Shown here: positions 16,747 through 23,576 of the stretch, piece by piece
Position numbering within the stretch: position 1 is the first letter of the stretch
Layout of the letters: each line of letters begins with the position of its first letter
Assembly: GCA_964467345.1 (NCBI GenBank)
Contig: CAYXPY010000018.1
Location: forward strand, 1-34,863
Source of the DNA: SM1-50 sp964467345
GTDB taxonomy: Archaea; Thermoplasmatota; E2; DHVEG-1
Direction of reading: 5' to 3'
DNA length: 34,863 bases
Program-made: the position numbers and the translations under genes
The notes under the pieces: generated by a model
Told to the model about the DNA's origin: nothing
Database searches by the model: none
What the model saw: only the letters and a program-made list of their open reading frames with translations

Positions 16747-18089
16747 ATTGAAGCACCAATATCATACGGTTCGTTAATTGGATGAGCATCAAAATTAGGT
16801 ATAGGAAATCCATTTATTTCAAAATCAAATAAGTCAGGATTAAAAGTGAGAAATTCAATGATATAGATAATTTCTTCTATAATAAAAAGCAAAGGCCCAA
16901 GTCTTATCCAATATGTATCAATTTTATATGTCGAATTTTGAATAGGTTTATCATCCCAATAGTTGTAATTAAATTGAATCTGAAGGACAAAGGGATATGG
17001 GTAGATAATATCATCAACTTCCTTATAAATAATTAATGATAGAACAAAGGCTAATAAACAATAAATTGTCGCATAGGTTAAAAAATACAAGGGAGCACGA
17101 AGGAAATAAACCAAAGCGTTCTCTGTATTGTTGATAAAGTTATTATGATGAATATTGAATGCTCTGGATGATATATTAGAAGAGCGAGAAAAATCTATGG
17201 ATTTTCTTCTGTTATTAAATTGTTGTAGCAAAGATAAAAAATTAGTTTTTACTTTTCCGATTTCTTTTGATGGTTCAATAACTGCAGCGTTTTGCACTTC
17301 AATATATAAACCGCAGAAAAAATTTTCAATATGATTGTAAAATATACTCAGATTTACAGCATTTGTTATATAGATACCTAAAATCCCATCTGTTGAATTT
17401 TTTCCAATAAAAATATTATTAGACACCTTACAATTCCTACAACAATAAAAATGAATACCGGTTTTACACTGAAAAAACGTATTTCCATTTACAATAATAT
17501 GATTCTTATCACTTATATGCATACCTTCAGAACAATATGAGCAATTATTCTTGAAAATAGAACAATTCTCTGTGAAATAATCAGATGTCAAATCAATGGC
17601 ATGATAACAATTGAATATACTATTTTCTGAAATATTGGTATTAGAAGCATGAAATAACCGAATCCCTGCACTACTTTCACTTTTATCATTATTGATTATT
17701 GAAAATCCACGAAAAGTACATCCCTTCGCATGTAATGTTACCACAGCAGATGAACCATTGTAGATAATAACCGGTTTTCCAGTGTCGTCACCTGTTTCAT
17801 ATTCTGATGCTATACCTTCAATAATTAACGTCATATTTATTATTATTTTCTCATTAAAAGTACCACTATAGACTTTAATAATATCTCCTTGTGTCGCATT
17901 ATCCAATGCCTCTTGAATGAATCTATAATCTCCATCTCCTTCGTCATCAACAATAATTGTTTTAAAAGAATTCAAAAAAATATTTGATTGATGTACTTGT
18001 GACACACCAGAAGGAGCAATATTTGTACCGATAAAAAGAAGGATGATTCCAACTGCTAAGCATTTCACAATCAGAGGTTTCTTATCCAT
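16743..18089 (-). CDS. Secreted NosD-like beta-helix protein with an inserted hydrophobic segment (second AT-rich paralogue)
   Basis: The 448-residue paralogue begins with a signal peptide (AVGIILLFIGTNIAPSG), then the pectate-lyase-like opening IIVDDEGDGDYRFIQEALD and NATQGDIIKVYSGTF, and a series of beta-helix rungs. Unusually, a stretch of about 35 mostly hydrophobic residues (FLTYATIYCLLAFVLSLIIY) interrupts the late rungs and looks like a membrane helix. A second hydrophobic segment (LGPLLFIIEEIIYIIEF) lies near the end. It closes with AHPINEPYDIG, a variant of the shared ending. I chose the ATG at 18089, after GGGGCAGGAAAGTC, which places the signal peptide at the N-terminus; the frame is open up to 18164. 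It overlaps the downstream paralogue by 4 nt. Confidence 0.82.
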   Translation of the reverse strand: MDKKPLIVKCLAVGIILLFIGTNIAPSGVSQVHQSNIFLNSFKTIIVDDEGDGDYRFIQEALDNATQGDIIKVYSGTFNEKIIINMTLIIEGIASEYETGDDTGKPVIIYNGSSAVVTLHAKGCTFRGFSIINNDKSESSAGIRLFHASNTNISENSIFNCYHAIDLTSDYFTENCSIFKNNCSYCSEGMHISDKNHIIVNGNTFFQCKTGIHFYCCRNCKVSNNIFIGKNSTDGILGIYITNAVNLSIFYNHIENFFCGLYIEVQNAAVIEPSKEIGKVKTNFLSLLQQFNNRRKSIDFSRSSNISSRAFNIHHNNFINNTENALVYFLRAPLYFLTYATIYCLLAFVLSLIIYKEVDDIIYPYPFVLQIQFNYNYWDDKPIQNSTYKIDTYWIRLGPLLFIIEEIIYIIEFLTFNPDLFDFEINGFPIPNFDAHPINEPYDIGASI

Positions 18090-18140
18090 GACTTTCCTGC
18101 CCCTTATGATTTTAATAACATCGTTTCCCTTTAAAAAGAT
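18090..18140 (-). promoter_or_regulatory. Promoter/leader conserved with the NosD-like gene at 25130
   Basis: On the minus strand a TTTTTAAAGGGAAACGATG element is followed by an A-rich stretch and a purine-rich GGAAAGTC directly before the ATG. The same order and nearly the same bases precede the gene that starts at 25130. The T-rich part probably is the TATA/initiator region and the G-rich part the ribosome site. Confidence 0.5.
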
Positions 18141-18232
18141 ATCTTCAGAGGAAAAAAGAGTCATTAGTGGATTATGAAGCGTTCCAATATTTTGGGACGC
18201 AACAGGAGAAAAAAAGTTTCGATTATGAGGGT

Positions 18233-18249
18233 TGGTGGTTTACCACAGT
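18233..18249. promoter_or_regulatory. Palindromic element, copy C
   Basis: TGGTGGTTTACCACAGT, core GTGGT-TT-ACCAC, differing from copy B (15460-15476) at only two of 17 positions. It sits beside TTTATTTAAAA (18251-18261), so, as with copy A, the palindrome adjoins a TATA-like sequence. It lies upstream of the two-gene NosD block, while copies A and B lie just beyond its other end. Confidence 0.4.
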
Positions 18250-18319
18250 CTTTATTTAAAACTTTTGCCGATGCATCCACTCCCATTTGAATTACGCAAT
18301 TCTTAAGAGTTCTGAGAGA

Positions 18320-18345
18320 GTAAAAAAAAGAAAAAGAAAGAGAGT
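18320..18345 (-). terminator. T-tract terminator of the M28 peptidase gene
   Basis: Minus-strand T runs (complement of 18322-18340, interrupted by single C) directly after the stop codon at 18348. Confidence 0.55.
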
Positions 18346-18347
18346 CC

Positions 18348-20069
18348 TTACGACACCCTGAACAACCGCATCCCAAGGTTTTGTAACAATAGACTCATCT
18401 GCGAGACGAACCTGGTGAACTGATTGGTTTGCTGAATGAGATCCAATGGCATTGTTACCTCAAGTGATCCCCAGTCGCTTTCCACATCAAAGACATCCTT
18501 TGCTTTCGCCTGGATGGTATAGGTCCCTTCCTCTGCCCATTGATGGGTTACAGTAGCAGTCGCGCCTGATTGATACGGACCGACCCATTCACTGACTTGA
18601 CCATCTCCCCAGTCAATGTAATAATATACTATATCTCCATCAGGGTCTGTTGTCGTAAAGGTGTACAGGTACGATACCCCTGGTTTTCCTTCAGCAGGTC
18701 CTGTGATGGTCGGAGTGTTCGGTGGACGATCAATTAGTATCGTCACTATGAGTGCATCAGACCATTGGCTGGATACCTGGTTGATGTCTTTTGCTTTCGC
18801 ACGGACAGTATAGGTGCCCTCAGAAGCCCAGGATTTCTGCGCAGACCCTGCTTGTCCTGAGTTGTATGGTCCGATCCATCCGCTGTTTGTCCCATCGCCC
18901 CAGTCGAAATAATAAAACACGTTCTCACCGTCAGGCTCAGTGCTAACCGCGGTGAAGATGTACAATTCATTAATCACCCCGGTTGTTGGTCCGTTCAATG
19001 TTGGTTTTCCAGGGGGATTGCTCAATAATCCTGCCTCTGCTAGTTCTGCAAGTGTCGCAAGCACCAGTCGGACGTTTTTTACCGCATAGGTCGCGTTGAT
19101 ATGCTCAATGGTGTCCTGGGACGTATGGTAATAGGGTGTCATCTCGTATTCAAAGTAGAACAATGCGTCATATCCATTCTCCCAAAACGGGAGGTGGTCG
19201 CTTCCATAGGACATTCCACCATTGTGAAGCGTCATAGGACCGATCTGTTCAGAGTACTCTGTGTTGACACCCATGGTGAATGTATACAGCCACTGTGACG
19301 CAGTATTTTGATACACAACAAGGTTGTTCCCATCATTGGTGGTGATCGCATAGCTGATCATATCACAATTCAGCACACCGATGATATCCCAGCCTTGGGC
19401 TGCTGCCTGTTGGGCATAGATTTCACTTCCCAGCAGACCTTGCTCTTCCCCGGAGAATGCAACGAATTTGATGGTATGGTTGAACTGATACTGGCTCATG
19501 ACATAGGCTGCTATGATGACTGCGACTGTCCCTGAAGCATCATCATCAGCGCCAGGGCTTGAGGAGACCGTGTCGTAATGACCACAGACAATGTAGATAT
19601 CATCGCTTGATTCATCAGTCCCGTTAATAGTCGCCTCAACATTATCAGCGGTATATCCACCGTTCGTCCAGTGATGATAGCGGACTGCTAGACCCATTTC
19701 TTGGAATTGAATGTAGATATATTCTGCCGCAGCGATACAGGAGGCCGTCCCTGTTCGGCGTGGTCCAAAGTTCGTGAGATTCTCTAAATATTTCATATAA
19801 ATCGATTCGTCGACCTGTTCAATCATGCTGATGACGATGTCATCCATGCTAGCTGCCGGTTTCTCAGGGTTTGGATGTGCTATCGATGTGTCTACCAGTA
19901 ATTCGTTTGGTGGAATAGTTACTTCCCCTGGACCCGGTGCCCAGAATGGTCCTTGTGTTGTTATTGGTGTTTGTAGTTCCCCTTGTTGGATTGGAAGACC
20001 AACGACCGGGAAAACAGTCACGATCATCAGCATACTTAAAACAAGACATACACTTTTGCTCTTCTTCAT
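18348..20069 (-). CDS. Secreted M28-family metallopeptidase with two PKD-like domains
   Basis: Predicted extracellular zinc aminopeptidase. The 573-residue protein has a signal peptide (MKKSKSVCLVLSMLMIVTVF) and a short pro-region. The M28 domain shows the zinc ligands His and Asp in CGHYDTVSSSPGADDDASG, the catalytic Glu pair in FSGEEQGLLGSE, Asp in NCDMISY and His in YGSDHLPFW. Two tandem PKD-like domains follow, each with DWGDG, a W[IV]GPY[NQ]SG loop and an EGTYT strand, nearly the same as the second domain of the C1A peptidase. The end is an amphipathic tail (LLLQNLGMRLFRVS). I chose the ATG at 20069 because it begins the signal peptide; the frame opens at 20123, before the likely promoter. 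Confidence 0.93.
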   Translation of the reverse strand: MKKSKSVCLVLSMLMIVTVFPVVGLPIQQGELQTPITTQGPFWAPGPGEVTIPPNELLVDTSIAHPNPEKPAASMDDIVISMIEQVDESIYMKYLENLTNFGPRRTGTASCIAAAEYIYIQFQEMGLAVRYHHWTNGGYTADNVEATINGTDESSDDIYIVCGHYDTVSSSPGADDDASGTVAVIIAAYVMSQYQFNHTIKFVAFSGEEQGLLGSEIYAQQAAAQGWDIIGVLNCDMISYAITTNDGNNLVVYQNTASQWLYTFTMGVNTEYSEQIGPMTLHNGGMSYGSDHLPFWENGYDALFYFEYEMTPYYHTSQDTIEHINATYAVKNVRLVLATLAELAEAGLLSNPPGKPTLNGPTTGVINELYIFTAVSTEPDGENVFYYFDWGDGTNSGWIGPYNSGQAGSAQKSWASEGTYTVRAKAKDINQVSSQWSDALIVTILIDRPPNTPTITGPAEGKPGVSYLYTFTTTDPDGDIVYYYIDWGDGQVSEWVGPYQSGATATVTHQWAEEGTYTIQAKAKDVFDVESDWGSLEVTMPLDLIQQTNQFTRFVSQMSLLLQNLGMRLFRVS

Positions 20070-20103
20070 ATGGTCTATCCCCAACATATTATACCTGCTA
20101 TAG

Positions 20104-20112
20104 TATTTAAAT
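20104..20112 (-). promoter_or_regulatory. TATA box of the M28 peptidase gene
   Basis: ATTTAAATA-type element 35-43 nt before the chosen ATG, predicting a very short leader. It would lie inside the coding region if the longer frame (20123) were used, which supports the start at 20069. Confidence 0.55.
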
Positions 20113-20177
20113 TTTGACGACAAAACAGAGTTTTGTTGCTATTCTACGTAAAAACCTTTTATTATGATCTGGATAAA

Positions 20178-20187
20178 TATTTAAATA
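20178..20187 (+). promoter_or_regulatory. TATA box of the FG-GAP/PKD gene
   Basis: TATTTAAATA, 36-45 nt before the ATG at 20223, followed by the ribosome site AGAGGAA (20211-20217). Confidence 0.6.
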
Positions 20188-20222
20188 CAAAGTTTCATTT
20201 ATAAATCGTAAGAGGAAAAAAT

Positions 20223-22277
20223 ATGAGAACCATACTCGTTGTTTTTATAGGCATTTGCGTTCTTCTCAGCAGCCTTGGACTTACTGGGTTGACTGAATCA
20301 AACATAACTAAGAAAGGAGAACCAACTCTCCTGCGTGGTTCATTTCCTGATCTTTCTGCTTATCGATATGCACTTGCCATGTACTCTTCTACAGAACTAG
20401 AAGGATTTATTTCACCAATCAGCAACTATCATCCATTCAATCGTATGGATGATTATCCACTGGGTACAGTCATCTGGCAGTATCAGATCACGGGTGGGTC
20501 TGATAACAGCGCCAAAGCAATTGCTGCAATCGATGATATCAATGATGATGGTTGTGACGATGTCGTCGTCTGCTCTGAGGAAAACAATATCCGATGTTTA
20601 AGCGGAGGGGCGATCGGCTCCGGGTCTGTTCTGTGGACCCATCAGATTTACTCTGGGAACATCTACGCACAACATGGTTTGGCGATAACCCAGGATATCA
20701 ACAATGATGGATACAATGAGTGTGTCGTCGGAGCGACCGGTGGAGCTCGGTTGATCCGCTGCCTCTCCGGTATCGATGGTCAGACGATTTGGACACATGA
20801 CACCCATGAGTATGGCAGCGGTGGATGGGTCTATCAGGTAGACTGTCAGTATGATTACAACAATGATGGAGTCATCGATGTGCTTGCAGCGACTGGTGAT
20901 GACTCATCAGATACAGGGCCGAAACGGGTGTATTGTCTGGATGGTCTAACCGGTGTTTCGATCTGGGAGCGTCCCTTGGGTGGTCCTGGGTTTGCGGTTA
21001 TTGGTGTTCAGGATTTCACCGGTGATGGGATTCCAGATGCTGTCGCAGGATGTTCCAATGAGGCTGAGACCATTGGCTATGCAAAGGGAATCAACGGGGC
21101 GACGGGCTCACAGGCATGGTCGTTTCAGACCCCGGGGTCCTCGGTATGGGCTGTTGAACAGATCGATGATGCAACCGGTGATGGGATACCAGATGTCATC
21201 ATCGGTGATTTCTCGGGCCATATCTATGGATTGAACGCAGCGCTTGGATCCCAGATATATAGTAATACAATAGGAACCGTGATCATCACACGTTTTGAGA
21301 AGCTTAACGACGTCAATGGGGATACCCATCCCGATATCATCCCTGCCCATAGCACGATTTCCACGACTCAAGTCATCGATGGGTACACTGGGTCACTTGT
21401 CTGGTCACATTCGGTGGCTGATCAACCATGGAATGTCGCACCGATTTCAGATATCAGTGGAGACGGCATCGACGATGTACTGGTCGGGACATTGTTTTCC
21501 TCCAATTATGTGTATTTCCTTAACGGTGTCAACGGCTCAGAGTTAAAGAAAATCGCGTATGGTGAGGCTGTTGATGCGATCGCAAGTATCCCTGATGTCA
21601 TCGGTGATGGTTCAATGGAGATGGTGGCCGGCGGCAGGAACGGGAAGGTGATCTGTTATTCCGGTGGGGAGAATGCGACTCATCATGAGGTCAACATCAC
21701 CGCGGAGTTTGAAGGAACACCATTGATTGGGGCAGCGCCGCTGCTTGTCCAATTTACTGATCTTTCTGTTGCGGTGAACACGACGATTATTTCTTGGAAA
21801 TGGGATTTCGATAATGACGGGATTGTTGATGCGACGACACAGAATCCGGTCTGGAACTATACGCAGAACGGGTCGTATACCGTCTCCCTTGTGGTCTCTG
21901 ATGGTCATCTCTCAGATACTGAGGTAAAAGAGAATTATATCACAGTCCTACCCCCGGGGAGCAGTGTGGTGGAGATTGGCAACATCACCGGTGGGGTGTT
22001 TTCGATCTCGGCAGAGATCCTCAACAAAGGCACCATGGATATCACCTCGTTGAACTGGAGTATCGCCCTTGATGGTGGACTGGTGATCCTTGGGAAGACT
22101 AATGCGGGAACGATCGATGCTCTTGCCTCTGGTGAGTCTACGGTGATTGCTGATCGACCTGTGTTTGGGTTTGGCAGGATCACGATCACGGTTACTGTCG
22201 AGGTTCCGAATGCAGATCCTGTCACCAAGACAGCGACCGGACTTCTCCTACTGTTCTTGATTCTTGGGGTGAAATAG
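20223..22277 (+). CDS. Secreted FG-GAP/VCBS-type beta-propeller protein with PKD domain
   Basis: Predicted extracellular protein; propellers of this kind commonly bind calcium, sugars or other proteins. The 684-residue protein has a signal peptide (about 1-22). The propeller (about 75-480) contains eight calcium-loop type repeats: DINDDG, DINNDG, DYNNDG, DFTGDG, DATGDG, DVNGDT, DISGDG and DVIGDG. A PKD domain follows (about 490-580, with WKWDFDNDG and NGSYTVSLVVSDG). The last domain, of about 100 residues, starts EIGNITGGVFSISAEI, contains FGFGRITITV and ends in a hydrophobic stretch LLLLFLILGVK. That C-terminal domain recurs in the protein at 32912-34498. No catalytic residues were identified. 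It is divergent from the M28 gene with separate TATA boxes. Confidence 0.9.
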   Translation: MRTILVVFIGICVLLSSLGLTGLTESNITKKGEPTLLRGSFPDLSAYRYALAMYSSTELEGFISPISNYHPFNRMDDYPLGTVIWQYQITGGSDNSAKAIAAIDDINDDGCDDVVVCSEENNIRCLSGGAIGSGSVLWTHQIYSGNIYAQHGLAITQDINNDGYNECVVGATGGARLIRCLSGIDGQTIWTHDTHEYGSGGWVYQVDCQYDYNNDGVIDVLAATGDDSSDTGPKRVYCLDGLTGVSIWERPLGGPGFAVIGVQDFTGDGIPDAVAGCSNEAETIGYAKGINGATGSQAWSFQTPGSSVWAVEQIDDATGDGIPDVIIGDFSGHIYGLNAALGSQIYSNTIGTVIITRFEKLNDVNGDTHPDIIPAHSTISTTQVIDGYTGSLVWSHSVADQPWNVAPISDISGDGIDDVLVGTLFSSNYVYFLNGVNGSELKKIAYGEAVDAIASIPDVIGDGSMEMVAGGRNGKVICYSGGENATHHEVNITAEFEGTPLIGAAPLLVQFTDLSVAVNTTIISWKWDFDNDGIVDATTQNPVWNYTQNGSYTVSLVVSDGHLSDTEVKENYITVLPPGSSVVEIGNITGGVFSISAEILNKGTMDITSLNWSIALDGGLVILGKTNAGTIDALASGESTVIADRPVFGFGRITITVTVEVPNADPVTKTATGLLLLFLILGVK

Positions 22278-22480
22278 TCGTCGTTCCTCTGAAAACAACT
22301 TCATTACCAAAAGATATCTTTCTATAGAAGTGGGAAAAACTGTCGCGGTCATCTGAGGGTTAAGCAGCTCCCTCTGAAAGCGGAACGTTGATGGTCAGTG
22401 CAAGATATAATACTCACGTTTTCTGATAATGGAGTTCATGGTTCGTCTACCGATGCTTCATAAGGTTGATGAGGAAAGTC

Positions 22481-23410
22481 TTATGGCCGGTCAGGACCGA
22501 CGTGTACTTGAATTGCAGAGCCCAGGAAGTATGCGGTGTCAACATCGGTGTAGATGATCACCCCGCTAAAACCAAGGCAGCCTCTCCATGTGTAGTTCAT
22601 GTACCAGTCGTCTTGTGGTTGCCATCCTCCTGCAATGGTCTGTCCCCAGAAGGTCCCAGTAATGTTTTGTACTCCATTAATACCATTGGTCGAGATCCAT
22701 CCATTTGCTGGATACAACCAGTCTGGGTACGGATAGTAATGGTAGTTCCCGAAATACAGGCTGACGCCATAGTGTGTCCCGTCCTGTGTCACGAGTTGTT
22801 GGGTTATTTTGCTGATTTGGTTTATGACGACCCAGAACGCTGTTGCGATTTTCACCAGGAGCGCGTTCTGTGAAGAATGGTCCATGATGACGTAGAGACG
22901 ATGAGCTATTCGTTTGGCTAGTTTCGCAGCATGGGTGTTGCTGCAGTTACCTGCGACAGAGCATAAATAGTTCTGGATCTCCCCGTCGGTGGGTGTCCTC
23001 TGGTATGTTCTTGAGAGTTCTTGCAGGGCTGAGGGAATTTTTTGATAGGATGATGCGCTGGTCACCAGTCGTTTGAGCTGCTGTGTACTCAAATCACGAG
23101 GCAGCAGATTGTATCGATGGAGCTCATCGATGGTGTCGTTGAAGAGATCATGGGTGTCTTTCAGGGTGTCTGTGGTGGATAGATGGTCCTTTAGCTCATC
23201 GAACACCTGTTGGAGTTGTCTTTTTTGTTGTTGTGTCAGTGCTATTGTTTGTTTGGTCTGTTCATCTGGTCCGCAGGTCTGTAAGATGAATTCTGTATGG
23301 TTGTCTGATATGGGGGCTGTTCGATGACCGATGCTTGGCGCGACAGCAAGTCCCATAAAAAGAAGGATGATTCCAACCATCTGGATGTGTCGTCCAAGTT
23401 TTCTAGACAT
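22481..23410 (-). CDS. Secreted protein of unknown function
   Basis: Family not recognised. The 309-residue protein has a signal peptide (MVGIILLFMGLAVAPSIG) of the same wording as the NosD-like neighbours. A helical, Gln-rich region (about 50-150) with QQQKRQLQQVFDELKDHL follows, then a CSVAGNCS cysteine pair. A hydrophobic stretch lies at about 185-200. The aromatic C-terminal half (YFGNYHYYPYPDWLYP, FWGQTIAGGW) is predicted beta-rich and ends with CLGFSGVIIYTDVDTAYFLG, which reads like a small lectin- or C2-like fold. N-glycosylation sequons are present. It could be a surface-binding protein. It is convergent with the FG-GAP gene and downstream of the zinc-ribbon gene on the same strand. 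Confidence 0.8.
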   Translation of the reverse strand: MSRKLGRHIQMVGIILLFMGLAVAPSIGHRTAPISDNHTEFILQTCGPDEQTKQTIALTQQQKRQLQQVFDELKDHLSTTDTLKDTHDLFNDTIDELHRYNLLPRDLSTQQLKRLVTSASSYQKIPSALQELSRTYQRTPTDGEIQNYLCSVAGNCSNTHAAKLAKRIAHRLYVIMDHSSQNALLVKIATAFWVVINQISKITQQLVTQDGTHYGVSLYFGNYHYYPYPDWLYPANGWISTNGINGVQNITGTFWGQTIAGGWQPQDDWYMNYTWRGCLGFSGVIIYTDVDTAYFLGSAIQVHVGPDRP

Positions 23411-23464
23411 CGAAATCCCTGTTACGCTCTCTATTAATAATAATGAACTTCTATATTATGATTC

Positions 23465-23572
23465 TTATTTAAGGAAATCATCCTGGCTCATGATGCTTTG
23501 ACAGTCATAGCAGATATCGGTGGGGAAATCATCTGGGAGTTCTGAGCCGCAGATTTTGCAGTACCGGGTCAT
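23465..23572 (-). CDS. 35-residue zinc-ribbon microprotein
   Basis: A short gene missed by length cut-offs. The frame encodes 35 residues starting MTRYCKICGSELPDDF. Two CxxC knuckles (C5-x2-C8 and C21-x2-C24, the second in DICYDCQ) have the spacing of a minimal zinc ribbon, and it ends DDFLK. An AAGGAT ribosome-site-like sequence precedes the ATG, and the start lies only 4 nt after the TGA of the NosD-like gene, so the two are probably co-transcribed. Small zinc ribbons of this kind are usually nucleic-acid or protein adaptors. Both knuckles being intact argues against chance, but function and expression are unknown. Confidence 0.65.
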   Translation of the reverse strand: MTRYCKICGSELPDDFPTDICYDCQSIMSQDDFLK

Positions 23573-23576
23573 TGCA

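Noticed and set aside
18164..18376. Minus-strand open frame of 70 codons between the NosD block and the M28 gene
   Set aside because: It overlaps the M28 3' end and its terminator, has a low-complexity CGCSGC/SFSFFYSL start and no ribosome site; its only notable part (DCGKPP) is just the translation of palindrome copy C.
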